Part shown: piece by piece, positions 21,731-30,712 of the stretch | Layout of the letters: each line of letters starts with the position of its first letter | How positions within the stretch are numbered: the first letter of the stretch is position 1 | Assembly (NCBI RefSeq): GCF_014640295.1 | Contig: NZ_BMGR01000022.1 | Span: forward strand, 1 to 58,810 | Source: Paenibacillus abyssi | GTDB lineage: Bacteria > Bacillota > Bacilli > Paenibacillales > Paenibacillaceae | DNA length: 58,810 nucleotides | Direction of reading: 5' to 3' | Position numbers and translations under genes: made by a program | The notes under the pieces: generated by a model | What the model was told of the DNA's origin: nothing | Database searches by the model: none | The model's input: only the letters and a program-made list of their open reading frames with translations

Positions 21731-23848
21731 ATGCGCAAGTCAACATCCTGCACCAATAAGCCCCGCCGCTGGCGGTTATCTGCCCGAATCGAGCAGTGGC
21801 TGCCTTTCTTATGGCGTTTAAATAAGCTCATTCAATTAGCAGGCATCGCCTTAACGGTCTGTTTGGTCGCAATGGCCGGCTTCCTGCTTTATTTACGCGC
21901 GCAGTCATTGCCTGCGGCGAATATTAGCCAAACCTCACAAATGTTCGATCTGCAGGGCCATGTCATTGATACCTTCCACACGGGTGAAAACCGCCGCTCC
22001 GTGCCGCTTGCCAACATTTCGCCCAATCTGGTGCAAGCTACGCTGGCCGTCGAGGACCGGAGATTCCGCGAGCATTCGGGCTTTGATATGAAGGGAATGG
22101 CGCGTGCCGCATTCGTCAATCTGGAGAGCCTCTCCAAGAAGCAAGGCGCCAGCACCCTGACGCAGCAGCTCGCCCGCAACCTGTATCTTACCCATGAACG
22201 AACATGGACACGTAAGCTCAAGGAAGCGATGTACACGATCCAGCTTGAGATGACCTATTCCAAGGATGAAATTCTAGAGATGTATCTGAACCAAATCTAT
22301 TACGGCCACGGAGCCTACGGAATTGAATCGGCAGCCCAGCTGTATTTCGGCAAATCTGCGGAGGATCTCACCCTTGCGGAAAGCACCATGCTGGCGGGCA
22401 TCCCGAAGGGGCCCAAATATTACTCGCCCTATATGAATATGAAGAACGCCAAGGACCGTCAAAAAATGATTCTTCAGACGATGGCCGATCAAAGCCTGAT
22501 CACGCAGGCCGAAGCGGACGCGACATATGACGAGCTGTTATCCCTGCGCACGCTCGGGGAAGGCAGCCAGGAAGGCTTCGCGCCTTATTTCCGCGATTAC
22601 ATCCGGCTCATCGCCGTGGATAAGCTCGGCATTGACGAACAGCTCTTAACGGAAGGCGGCATCCGGATCTACACAACACTCGATTCCAGCATGCAGCAGG
22701 CCGCGGAAGCGGCCGTTGCCGAAGGCATGCCGGAGTCGTCGGAGATGCAGGCCGCGCTCGTCGCGATCGATCCGCGAAGCGGTTATGTCAAAGCGATGGT
22801 CGGAGGGCGGAATTATAAGGCCAATCAATACAACCGCGTTTTCGCCAAAACACGGCAGCCCGGCTCTTCGTTCAAGCCCATTCTCTATTTGACGGCGCTG
22901 CAGGAAGGGGGAATGACACCCGTCTCGCAGTTCAAGAGCGAGCCGACGACATTCACCTACGACGAAGGGCGCCAAACCTATGAACCGAGCAATTACAACG
23001 ACAAATACGCACATGAATTTATTGATATGCGCAGGGCGATCGCCAGCTCCGATAACATCTACGCAGTCAATACGGTCATGGCCGTCGGGCCGGAGAAGGT
23101 CATTAACATGGCGCGCAGGCTTGGCATCGACAGCCCGATGAAGCCGGTGCCCTCCCTTGCGCTGGGGACCTTCCCTGTCAGCCCGTTCGAGATGGCTTCG
23201 GCATTCGGCACGCTGGCGTTCGGCGGCAAACGCGTCGAGCCAACGGCCATATTGCGGATTGAAGACCGGCGCGGTGATGTAATATACGAAGCGAAGCCCC
23301 AGGAGACGCAAGTCGTTGAACCGGCGCATGCGTATGTACTGACCAGCTTGATGGAGAGCGTATTCGAAGCAGGCGGGACGGGGTACCGCGTATCGGCGAT
23401 GCTCAAGCGGCCGGTAGCCGGCAAGACCGGCACAACCTCTTCGGATGCGTGGCTGGTCGGTTACACGCCGGAGCTTGCGACTGCGGTCTGGGTCGGCTAC
23501 GATAAGGGCCGCAGCATTACACCCGCCGAAGCGCACCGGGCGGCACCGATCTTCGCCACCTTCACAGAAAAGGCGCTGGAGGCGGTACCGCCAAAGATCT
23601 TCCCGATGCCTGAAGGCGTCGTGAGCGTCTATATCGATCCGGCAAGCGGCCTGCTTGCTTCAGCCGCTTGCAAAGACAAGCGCTTGGAAACCTTCGTCGC
23701 AGGCACGGAGCCGGCGCTGCCTTGCGGCGGACATAGCGAAGGCACAGCCGGTTCTTCTAATGGCGCTGATCTACAAGAGCTCGAGGATATGCATGAGGAA
23801 AAACACCGTTCCTGGTGGAGTCATCTGAAGCGATGGTGGGGGGAGTAG
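21731..23848 (+). CDS. pbpG: Penicillin-binding protein 1A family (PbpG-like)
   Basis: A bifunctional class A PBP of 705 residues. After a basic cytoplasmic tail and one membrane segment (about 34-58) comes the glycosyltransferase domain (EDRRFREHSGFD, GASTLTQQLARNLYL). The transpeptidase domain has SSFK (QPGSSFKPI), SSDN and KTGT. In B. subtilis pbpG (ywhE) lies between speE and ywhD, as here, and contributes to spore cortex or germ cell wall. The start has GAAAGGAG upstream. Confidence 0.95.
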   Translation: MRKSTSCTNKPRRWRLSARIEQWLPFLWRLNKLIQLAGIALTVCLVAMAGFLLYLRAQSLPAANISQTSQMFDLQGHVIDTFHTGENRRSVPLANISPNLVQATLAVEDRRFREHSGFDMKGMARAAFVNLESLSKKQGASTLTQQLARNLYLTHERTWTRKLKEAMYTIQLEMTYSKDEILEMYLNQIYYGHGAYGIESAAQLYFGKSAEDLTLAESTMLAGIPKGPKYYSPYMNMKNAKDRQKMILQTMADQSLITQAEADATYDELLSLRTLGEGSQEGFAPYFRDYIRLIAVDKLGIDEQLLTEGGIRIYTTLDSSMQQAAEAAVAEGMPESSEMQAALVAIDPRSGYVKAMVGGRNYKANQYNRVFAKTRQPGSSFKPILYLTALQEGGMTPVSQFKSEPTTFTYDEGRQTYEPSNYNDKYAHEFIDMRRAIASSDNIYAVNTVMAVGPEKVINMARRLGIDSPMKPVPSLALGTFPVSPFEMASAFGTLAFGGKRVEPTAILRIEDRRGDVIYEAKPQETQVVEPAHAYVLTSLMESVFEAGGTGYRVSAMLKRPVAGKTGTTSSDAWLVGYTPELATAVWVGYDKGRSITPAEAHRAAPIFATFTEKALEAVPPKIFPMPEGVVSVYIDPASGLLASAACKDKRLETFVAGTEPALPCGGHSEGTAGSSNGADLQELEDMHEEKHRSWWSHLKRWWGE

Positions 23849-23864
23849 CTCCGGGGATAAGCGC

Positions 23865-23906
23865 AAAAAGGCGTCCGCAGCCGATCAAATCGGCTGCGGA
23901 CGCCTT
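23865..23906. terminator. Bidirectional terminator between pbpG and the small gene
   Basis: A 16-base-pair perfect stem GGCGTCCGCAGCCGAT / ATCGGCTGCGGACGCC with a three-base loop. The T run (TTTTTG) is better on the minus strand, favouring termination of the convergent small gene; pbpG transcription should also stop here. Confidence 0.85.
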
Positions 23907-23936
23907 CTACAATTCTTCTATGGATACGAAGCTGCC

Positions 23937-24056
23937 TCAGGAAACGATCTTTCCAACTTTTCCACGCTTGCCTCTGTCTGTAACCTTATGTTCATCGTCC
24001 GTCGGAAGAGTTGAAATCGCAATGACCAAGCAAGCCAAATAATTGCGCAGTTTCAT
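23937..24056 (-). CDS. Small basic protein of 39 residues, unknown
   Basis: An ATG-to-TGA frame of 39 codons with GGGAGGA seven bases upstream and a strong minus-strand terminator 30 bases after the stop. The first 17 residues are hydrophobic (NYLACLVIAIST) after a KLR start, like a short signal or anchor. The rest is hydrophilic and basic (DRGKRGKVGKI). It begins 68 bases after the ywhD stop and may share its transcript. I do not recognise a family. Confidence 0.65.
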   Translation of the reverse strand: MKLRNYLACLVIAISTLPTDDEHKVTDRGKRGKVGKIVS

Positions 24057-24123
24057 TACTATTCCTCCCGCCACATGTGTTTAATCATTATTAACCGCGG
24101 CGGCATGATTTGAAACAGGGCAT

Positions 24124-24630
24124 TTACCCCTCCAAAGCCGCTTTCAGATCCGGTGAGTTATTCCACCATTCCTCGTTATGTTTAACAAGCAGGTCCTTCA
24201 GCAAGCCTTTTTCCTTCTCCCCCAAATTATCGACAATGATACGCCGCTTGATCGCATAGTCGAGACGGTTTACATGGTCGGCGAGGATCTTCCAGCCGCG
24301 GCGCGCTTCGGTATCGACGAGCATCTCGCAAGCCGTCGCACCGGCATAATAAGAGCCTTCCTCCTTGCGGTCCACGGCTACCCATACGATCCAGCACTGC
24401 CGGCCGTTCGGTACATCTTCCTTATTCATGCTAAACTTGATGCCCCGCTCAACCTTGCTTTTTGCATGCATCGCTCCAACATCAATATAAGCTTCATTGC
24501 CATCAATAATGATACAAGATACCGAGTTGAGATCAATCGAGCCCGCTCCGAACCCTTTATGTTCCTTCTTGCTGACAACGTTCAGCGCCAGCTGTTTCTT
24601 CTCTTTCTTCTCCGTATTCCCCTGATCCAT
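24124..24630 (-). CDS. ywhD: YwhD-family protein
   Basis: A 168-residue cytoplasmic protein of the YwhD family, function unknown. The N-terminus (KKEKKQLALNVVSKKEHKG) and the block GSIDLNSVSCIIIDG are what I recognise. In B. subtilis ywhD is next to pbpG, speE and speB, as in this window. The ATG has AAGGAG twelve bases upstream. Confidence 0.9.
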   Translation of the reverse strand: MDQGNTEKKEKKQLALNVVSKKEHKGFGAGSIDLNSVSCIIIDGNEAYIDVGAMHAKSKVERGIKFSMNKEDVPNGRQCWIVWVAVDRKEEGSYYAGATACEMLVDTEARRGWKILADHVNRLDYAIKRRIIVDNLGEKEKGLLKDLLVKHNEEWWNNSPDLKAALEG

Positions 24631-24791
24631 CCTTACAACACGCTCCTTTATACAATCTTCTTATCATAATCAAACCCATGCTGCACGCGGGTTCCAAGGC
24701 TGTCCGCAGATTAATTCCATTTTAGCTAATATTCCGTGAAATGCAAACATATACATGCTGTAGATGCTTGTCAACGGGAGGTAATCGACCA

Positions 24792-26795
24792 ATGTTCCCA
24801 CGTTATATGAAACGAATTACGCTTTTTACACTCATCGCCGTCCTGCTCGTCATCTCGATCCAGCAGGGATTCGGGGACGCCTGGATATCGCGATACAGCT
24901 ATGCGTTTGCCCCCGCTTCCAATCCGGTTCCGCAGCCTGTCGTCCCGCGTCCGGCCGAGACGTCCGAACCGAACACAGTAATGAAGCCCAAGCCCCAAGC
25001 GCTGAGCAAACGGGTTGTCGAGTATCACATCGACGTTCACCTGCACGAAGGCGACAAGCTGCTGCACGGCGAGCAGACGGTCACTTGGACCAATCCGGGC
25101 AAAAAAACGGTGTCCGAGCTTTATTTTCACCTTTATCCGAATGCCTTCCTCTCCAAGGACACCACCTTCATGCGTGAATCCGGCGGAAAACTGCGTGATG
25201 ATGTGGCCACTGCGGAAAGCACCGGCTACATGAAGCTGGAATCGCTTCAAACGATGAGCGGCAGCAACCTGCTCCCCCGATTGCAGTATGTGCAGCCTGA
25301 CGACGATAACGTTAACGACATGACGCTGGCAAGACTGCGGCTGCCAGAGGACGTCGCACCGGGACAATCGGTAACGCTGCGCATGAAGTTCCAGGTGAAG
25401 CTGCCGAGGGTATTCGCGCGCATGGGCTACGCGGATCATTTCATCATGGCTGGTCAATGGTTCCCCAAGCTTGCCAAATATGAAACGTCCGGCACACGCG
25501 GCCGCCTGCATGAGGGCTGGAATACCCATCAATATCACGGCAATTCCGAGTTCTACAGCGACTTCGGCATTTACAATGTAAAGATTCAAGTGCCTTCGAA
25601 TTATAAGGTGGCGGCAACCGGCTTTCCGACCCAGTCCATTGCCGCGCAAGGACAGACCAAGACGTATCATTTCTATGCCGATGATGTTCATGACTTTGCC
25701 TGGGCCGCCTCTCCTGATTTCGTCTATGCGGAGGAGCCATTCTCGGCAAAAGGCATTCCAGGGGTGCGTATCAAGCTTTATTTGGACCCGCTTCATGCGG
25801 ATCTGAAGGAACGTTACCTGCATGCCGCCAAAACAGCACTCATGAAATTCGCGGAATGGTACGGCGAATATCCGTACTCGACGCTTTCGATCGTCGTCCC
25901 TCCAAAAGGCGGAAACGGCGCAGGGGGAATGGAGTACCCAACGTTAATCACTGCTTTTGAAGCCGCAACGGAAAACCCGGGATACGAGCTGGAGCGCGTC
26001 GTCGTTCACGAGATCGGCCATCAATATTGGTACGGGATGGTCGCCTCCAATGAGTTTGAAGAAGCATGGCTGGATGAGGGCTTCACTTCCTATGCCGAGG
26101 ATAAAGTCATGGAAAGCGAATACGGAATTGAGCCGAATCTGCAAGTCGAAGCCAGCTATCTTACCGACCCCGCGCCGCTTAAGCAGTTATCCTGGTCCTA
26201 CCGCAATCATGATCATTATGCCGAAAATGTGTACATGCGGGCCAAGCTCGTACTTGTCGGAATTGAGAGGCAGGTCGGTGCCCAAACGATGCGAAAAATT
26301 ATGCGGACCTACTTTCAAAAGTACAAGTTCAAGCATCCGTCGACGGCGGATTTCCAGCGGGTTGTCGAGCAGGTAACCAAAACAAAGTGGGACGACTATT
26401 TCAGCCAATACGTCTATGGCAGCCTTATGGCCGATTTTGAAGTGGAGTCGATTCATGTCCGGCCGGTCAAGCAGAAGAGCGGGACGGTCTATGAATCAGT
26501 GGTGCTTATTCGCAAAAATGGCGGCGACCACAACCCGGTCCCGGTCATATTCCGGTTCGCCGACGGCACGACGATGCCAAAGATCTGGGACGGAAAAGAA
26601 ACGCATATTCAATACAAAATGACCCATACCTCACCGCTGGAATGGGCAGCAGTAGACCCGCAGAACAGCATCGTGCTTGACAATAAACGCATTAACAATT
26701 TTATGAAAGCAGAAATTCCCGAACAGGTCAGCATCCGCTGGAATCTGGGTGTCGTAAAAGTAATTGAGGGGCTGTTAAGCTCCTTAGGATGGTGA
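24792..26795 (+). CDS. M1-family zinc metallopeptidase
   Basis: 667 residues from ATG 24792, chosen for GGGAGGT nine bases upstream. An N-terminal hydrophobic segment (ITLFTLIAVLLVISI) should export or anchor it. Then follow the M1 beta domain, the substrate motif GGMEYPT (about 390), the zinc site HEIGHQYW with the third ligand Glu 19 residues on (NEFEEAWLDEGF), and a shortened C-terminal part. This is the secreted aminopeptidase type. It is followed eight bases later by a membrane protein gene. Confidence 0.92.
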   Translation: MFPRYMKRITLFTLIAVLLVISIQQGFGDAWISRYSYAFAPASNPVPQPVVPRPAETSEPNTVMKPKPQALSKRVVEYHIDVHLHEGDKLLHGEQTVTWTNPGKKTVSELYFHLYPNAFLSKDTTFMRESGGKLRDDVATAESTGYMKLESLQTMSGSNLLPRLQYVQPDDDNVNDMTLARLRLPEDVAPGQSVTLRMKFQVKLPRVFARMGYADHFIMAGQWFPKLAKYETSGTRGRLHEGWNTHQYHGNSEFYSDFGIYNVKIQVPSNYKVAATGFPTQSIAAQGQTKTYHFYADDVHDFAWAASPDFVYAEEPFSAKGIPGVRIKLYLDPLHADLKERYLHAAKTALMKFAEWYGEYPYSTLSIVVPPKGGNGAGGMEYPTLITAFEAATENPGYELERVVVHEIGHQYWYGMVASNEFEEAWLDEGFTSYAEDKVMESEYGIEPNLQVEASYLTDPAPLKQLSWSYRNHDHYAENVYMRAKLVLVGIERQVGAQTMRKIMRTYFQKYKFKHPSTADFQRVVEQVTKTKWDDYFSQYVYGSLMADFEVESIHVRPVKQKSGTVYESVVLIRKNGGDHNPVPVIFRFADGTTMPKIWDGKETHIQYKMTHTSPLEWAAVDPQNSIVLDNKRINNFMKAEIPEQVSIRWNLGVVKVIEGLLSSLGW

Positions 26796-26805
26796 GGTGA
26801 TCACA

Positions 26806-27621
26806 ATGAAACAGCATATTAAGCATGGCTGGCGGCTCGCAATCAAGCACTTTTATATCGTTATTCTACTGTTTCTCTATCAACTGTTATGGGGATTCTT
26901 CCTCTACCGGTTCGTCGAATCGGTCGTCGTTCCGCTGCTTAAGCGATATCCTGACACCCTGCCATCGGAGACGGCTGTACAGTTATTCCTTATGGAGGCG
27001 CAGTTCCAGATCTTCAAAACCGATCTGATAAAACCCTATCTTTGGATACTCGGAGGACTATTCGCCGCGCGTATGCTCATCACGCCCTTAATCAATGCCG
27101 GCTTGTTCTATTCTCTTCACCATACGAAAGACAATGGCGGCACACATTTCTTTCTAGGCATACGCCGTGTCTGGAAACCGGTCCTTCTGCTGTACTGGCT
27201 GGAAACTGCGCTCTTGCTTGCTCCCGCTTGGTGGCTGCTGCCCCGGGCGTTCCAAATGCTGCTCGGAACAAGCTCCCTGACACAACTGGCAGCAGAGATC
27301 CTGCCGTTTGCGGCCGGTTGGCTGGCGTGGTGCGGACTCATACACCTTCTATTCCTTACTATGCAGTTCGGTGCGGTAGCCCAGACAAGCATATTCGGCT
27401 CGCTTTGGCGGTCCCTGCGGCATTTCCTCCCATTTGTAGGCGTCTCACTTATGATGTGGGCGATCGGCGCCGGACTTGGATTGGCAGTATCCTCTATCTC
27501 GCTTGTCTGGGCCGGGCTGCTTGCGCTCATTTTGCATCAGAGCTATCACCTTGTGCGGACCCTGGTGAAGGTATGGACGGTGGCTTCGCAATATGATGTA
27601 TGGCAGAGCAGGCAAACCTAG
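26806..27621 (+). CDS. Integral membrane protein, unknown
   Basis: A 271-residue protein with about five to six hydrophobic segments (FYIVILLFLYQLLWGFFLY; IKPYLWILGGLFAARMLI; VLLLYWLETALLLAPAWW; and two near the end). I recognise no family. The start at 26806 has GAGGTG upstream and is nine bases inside a longer GTG frame. It is cotranscribed with the M1 peptidase and ends at a terminator. Confidence 0.8.
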   Translation: MKQHIKHGWRLAIKHFYIVILLFLYQLLWGFFLYRFVESVVVPLLKRYPDTLPSETAVQLFLMEAQFQIFKTDLIKPYLWILGGLFAARMLITPLINAGLFYSLHHTKDNGGTHFFLGIRRVWKPVLLLYWLETALLLAPAWWLLPRAFQMLLGTSSLTQLAAEILPFAAGWLAWCGLIHLLFLTMQFGAVAQTSIFGSLWRSLRHFLPFVGVSLMMWAIGAGLGLAVSSISLVWAGLLALILHQSYHLVRTLVKVWTVASQYDVWQSRQT

Positions 27622-27636
27622 GCTTGTAAGCATAAA

Positions 27637-27662
27637 CACCGCCTCTTCGGGGCGGTTTTTGT
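27637..27662 (+). terminator. Terminator after the membrane protein gene
   Basis: Stem ACCGCC / GGCGGT with loop TCTTCGG, then five T residues. Confidence 0.85.
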
Positions 27663-27856
27663 GCTTTTATACGGTATGTATCCTCCTATTTTTCCCCGTC
27701 ATTCGCACAGATTTTCTCTCCTTATTTGTCCCTTTTAAGCCGCCAAAGTCTGATTATCCCTATGATTTCAGGCTTTTATGATAGTTTCGAAGATAAAAGG
27801 AGGAGATTTGAGAAAAAGATCGAATTCTTAGCGAGTGCATAAAATACATAAAAAAA

Positions 27857-28024
27857 TGCCGAATTCCTGTTTACAGGAAACGGGGGAACCAATTTTGGGT
27901 GAATTGATCCCGGCATGCTGAATTCCGTTGGATAGTAAAGGTCGTATAACAACGGTTCGTATCGCCTGAGGGTATCATAGGGAGCCTTCAACCGAACCCC
28001 ACAGCTAACCTCGCAGGCGCCGGA
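27857..28024 (+). promoter_or_regulatory. c-di-AMP riboswitch (ydaO/yuaA class)
   Basis: The conserved blocks occur in order: GAATTCCTG...CAGGAAACGGGGGAACC, then TTGGGTGAATTGATCC, then GAACCCCACAGCTAACCTCGCAGGCG. These are the hallmarks of the ydaO class, which senses cyclic di-AMP and often controls cell wall hydrolase and potassium genes. It ends at the ribosome site of an NlpC/P60 gene, a classic target. High c-di-AMP is expected to turn the gene off. Confidence 0.92.
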
Positions 28025-28039
28025 AGGAGTTTTAAAGCT

Positions 28040-28543
28040 TTGAAGAAAGTGGCATCTATGTTATTGGCACTTGTATTGGTTATGGCTTTTTCCACGGGTA
28101 CCGTTTTTGCAGACTCCAAGATGGACAAGGCGATCGATGAATTAATCGGAACACCTTATAAATACGGAGGCACCACACCAAGAGGCTTTGATTGCTCCGG
28201 ATTTACATCCTTTGTGTTCAGACAATTGAATATCGATCTGCCCCGCACTTCGGGATCCCAAGCCAAGGTTGGCAAGAAAGTGGTCAAGAATGACTTGCGG
28301 CCTGGAGACCTCGTATTTTTCAATACCAGCGGCAAGGGCATCTCCCACGTAGGCATCTATGTTGGAAATGGTGATTTTGCTCATTCCTCTTCAAGCAGAG
28401 GGGTACGGATCAGCGGAATAGAAGACGCTTACTATGAGAAGCGTTATGTGACCGCCCGCCGCGTCATGAGCACGGAAACATTCGAGAAATACGCCGACGA
28501 ACCATCCGATGAAATTGTCGATGCAGGCGGTGACACAGATTAA
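28040..28543 (+). CDS. Secreted NlpC/P60 cell wall peptidase
   Basis: 167 residues starting at TTG, with GGAAGGAG ten bases upstream. A Sec signal peptide covers residues 1-25 (cleavage near VFA-DS). The rest is an NlpC/P60 domain with catalytic Cys in FDCSGFTSFVF, His in GISHVGIYVG and the polar third residue in DFAHSSSSRG. It has no extra binding domain. It should cut gamma-D-glutamyl-diamino acid bonds in peptidoglycan. Control by the upstream c-di-AMP riboswitch is likely. Confidence 0.93.
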   Translation: MKKVASMLLALVLVMAFSTGTVFADSKMDKAIDELIGTPYKYGGTTPRGFDCSGFTSFVFRQLNIDLPRTSGSQAKVGKKVVKNDLRPGDLVFFNTSGKGISHVGIYVGNGDFAHSSSSRGVRISGIEDAYYEKRYVTARRVMSTETFEKYADEPSDEIVDAGGDTD

Positions 28544-28547
28544 TGTT

Positions 28548-28604
28548 ATGGCGATAAACCGCAGGTGTTTGTTTCGGACAAACCATGCGGTTTATCTTTT
28601 TTAT
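28548..28604 (+). terminator. Terminator after the NlpC/P60 gene
   Basis: Long stem GATAAACCGCA...GTTTG / CAAAC...TGCGGTTTATC followed by six T residues. Confidence 0.88.
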
Positions 28605-28645
28605 ATAGACTATACTACGCAGGACAGAAGGAGCATGTGCCAAGG

Positions 28646-29995
28646 ATGTATCTATTTATTCATCGCAAAGATTTGCGAAGCCGTGATCTGCGTGCTTTCG
28701 AAGCACTTAAAAAGCGCCGGATGCCAGGCCTGCATCTGGTCATTCTTGACCCTGCTCTCCTCCAGGGCCGGCTGACCAGCCACAGCGGCCAAGCCTTTCT
28801 GCGGCAGCTCGCGCAGCTGCGGAACCATTATAGCGAAGCCGGAAAAACCCTTCATCTGTTATACGGCCCTCCATCCGACATCGTTGATCACTTGCTCAGC
28901 CGGCATCCGATCGCCGGCATCGTCGTTCATGCCGACTACACGCCGTATGCGCAGCGAAGGGATGAATCCTTGTTGTATACAGCCGATCGTCACGGCCGTC
29001 CCTTGGTGCGGATCGATGATTTGTCCCTTGCCTCATTAAAAGAGTTTCACGCCTTCAGTGAACGCAGTGAGCCGTATAAGGTTTTTACTCCGTTTTACAG
29101 AAAATGGAGCAGTTATATGGAACATTATTATTCGCCGTCCGGGGATGTGTCGATTCGAGAGTTGGAGACTGTTCGTTCCATTGATGAAGCGACGGCTTCA
29201 CGGTTTGCACTGCCGCCTGATATGACCGCCGCCTTGGAAGCGGCCGACGGACAAGCAGGGCTTGATCCGTCCTCCGTCCTGAAGCGGTTCACCGCCTCGG
29301 GATTATCGCAGTACAACGAACGGCGTGACGCCTTCGGGAAAGCTGGAACGAGCGGCCTATCCCGTTACTTAAATTTGGGCGCACTATCGGCCCGTACCGT
29401 CTATGAAGCGGTACTCGGCAAGCCTGGTTCAGAGAGCTGGATCCGGCAGTTGGCCTGGCGGGACTTCTATCTTTATCAAGCGGTCTACAACGCCGACTTC
29501 TTCTCCTACGAGAAGCGGTATGATCTGTCGCCTCTGACCGGCCGGTATTTCGAAGCCTGGTCGCGCGGGGAGACCGGCGTCCCGATCATTGATGCCGCGA
29601 TGGCACAGCTGAATCAGACCGGCGAGCTTCCTAACCGGCTGCGAATGGTCGCTGCCATGTTCTTAACCAAAAATCTGCTCTGTCCGTTCACGCTTGGAGA
29701 AGCGTATTTCCGCAAACAGCTGGCAGATTACGATAATACGCTTAATCGCGGTGGCTGGCTGTGGAGCTCATCGCTCGGTTATGATGCTGCGCCTTATTTC
29801 AGGATTATGAACCCGACCACACAATCCGCAGCGCATGACCCTACCGGCGCCTATATCAGGACATGGCTGCCCCGCTTCGCTCATCTGTCCGATCGTGAGA
29901 TTCACCATCCGGCAAGCCATGCCATCGTCGATTTGAAAGCGTCGAGAGCGCGGGCTATCGAGGTGTACAAAGGGATTCTGGGATATAATAAATGA
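28646..29995 (+). CDS. phr: Deoxyribodipyrimidine photolyase
   Basis: About 449 residues. The cryptochrome/photolyase fold is clear: the N-terminal alpha/beta domain (MYLFIHRKDLRSRDLRAFEAL) and the FAD-binding domain with GTSGLSRYLNLGALS, QLAWRDFYLY, NRLRMVAAMFLTKNLL and GGWLWSSSLGYDAAPYFRIMNP. It repairs cyclobutane pyrimidine dimers using light. I prefer ATG 28646 with AAGGAG twelve bases before; GTG 28637 is an alternative start. It stands alone between two regulated units. Confidence 0.93.
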   Translation: MYLFIHRKDLRSRDLRAFEALKKRRMPGLHLVILDPALLQGRLTSHSGQAFLRQLAQLRNHYSEAGKTLHLLYGPPSDIVDHLLSRHPIAGIVVHADYTPYAQRRDESLLYTADRHGRPLVRIDDLSLASLKEFHAFSERSEPYKVFTPFYRKWSSYMEHYYSPSGDVSIRELETVRSIDEATASRFALPPDMTAALEAADGQAGLDPSSVLKRFTASGLSQYNERRDAFGKAGTSGLSRYLNLGALSARTVYEAVLGKPGSESWIRQLAWRDFYLYQAVYNADFFSYEKRYDLSPLTGRYFEAWSRGETGVPIIDAAMAQLNQTGELPNRLRMVAAMFLTKNLLCPFTLGEAYFRKQLADYDNTLNRGGWLWSSSLGYDAAPYFRIMNPTTQSAAHDPTGAYIRTWLPRFAHLSDREIHHPASHAIVDLKASRARAIEVYKGILGYNK

Positions 29996-30077
29996 TCGTA
30001 TATCGATACTAAATAAAGTAATTAAGGAAAAATTTATAAAAAAATCAAAATACCCCCTCCCGGAAGTCAAAAGTATT

Positions 30078-30125
30078 CATTATAATTAACTAGTTATAAT
30101 GAACCGAATCGATGTCTGATTCGTC
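30078..30125 (+). promoter_or_regulatory. ECF-type promoter next to a perfect palindrome
   Basis: GAACC (30101-30105) and CGTC (30122-30125) are separated by 16 nt, the pattern of an ECF sigma promoter, so the sigma gene may activate itself. Immediately upstream and sharing one base lies the palindrome CATTATAA-N8-TTATAATG (30078-30101), which could be an operator or contain a sigma-A -10 box. Confidence 0.6.
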
Positions 30126-30145
30126 GATAAATAGAGGTGGCTGTA

Positions 30146-30712
30146 TTGAATGCTGATTCCAATTTTGATTATTTGAAAGCATTAACCGATAGCGATGATA
30201 AGAAAACGATTTTAAACGAGCTCATGACCACCTACGGTAAAGATGTTTGGAATTATGCTTACAGCATGACACGCAAATGGGAGCAGGCCGATGACATTAC
30301 ACAGGAAGTGTTCTTGAAGGTATACCGCAGCTTATTTACCTTCCGCAGCGAAGCATCCCTGAAAACCTGGCTGCTGACGATTACCCGCAATACCGTGCTG
30401 GACTACCGCAGATCCGCTTATTTCCGGAGGATTACTCTGGTTGATTTCTTCCATAATGAAGGGGGTGCCAGACCCTCCGCTGAGCAGGAGGTAATGCAGA
30501 CGCTGGCCACCAACCAGATGTGGAATCTGGTGCTTCAGCTTCCGGCCAAAAACCGTGAGGCAATCATTCTGTTCGCTCATCATCAGCTTTCAATCAAAGA
30601 AATTTCGCACATTCTCGGAGTCAGTGAAGGCACAGTCAAATCGAGGCTGCACCACGCGAGGCTGAAACTATCCAAGCTAAAGGAGCGAAGCAACAATGAA
30701 TCCGAGCGATAA
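30146..30712 (+). CDS. ECF-type RNA polymerase sigma factor
   Basis: 188 residues from TTG 30146, which has GAGGTGG five bases upstream; the GTG at 30137 lies inside that site. Region 2 is DDITQEVFLKVYRSL with the -10 recognition segment TWLLTITRNTVLDYRR. Region 4 is IKEISHILGVSEGTVKSRLHHARLKL. Regions 1 and 3 are missing, as in the ECF group. Its gene overlaps the following membrane protein gene by 17 bases, the normal sigma/anti-sigma arrangement. Confidence 0.92.
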   Translation: MNADSNFDYLKALTDSDDKKTILNELMTTYGKDVWNYAYSMTRKWEQADDITQEVFLKVYRSLFTFRSEASLKTWLLTITRNTVLDYRRSAYFRRITLVDFFHNEGGARPSAEQEVMQTLATNQMWNLVLQLPAKNREAIILFAHHQLSIKEISHILGVSEGTVKSRLHHARLKLSKLKERSNNESER

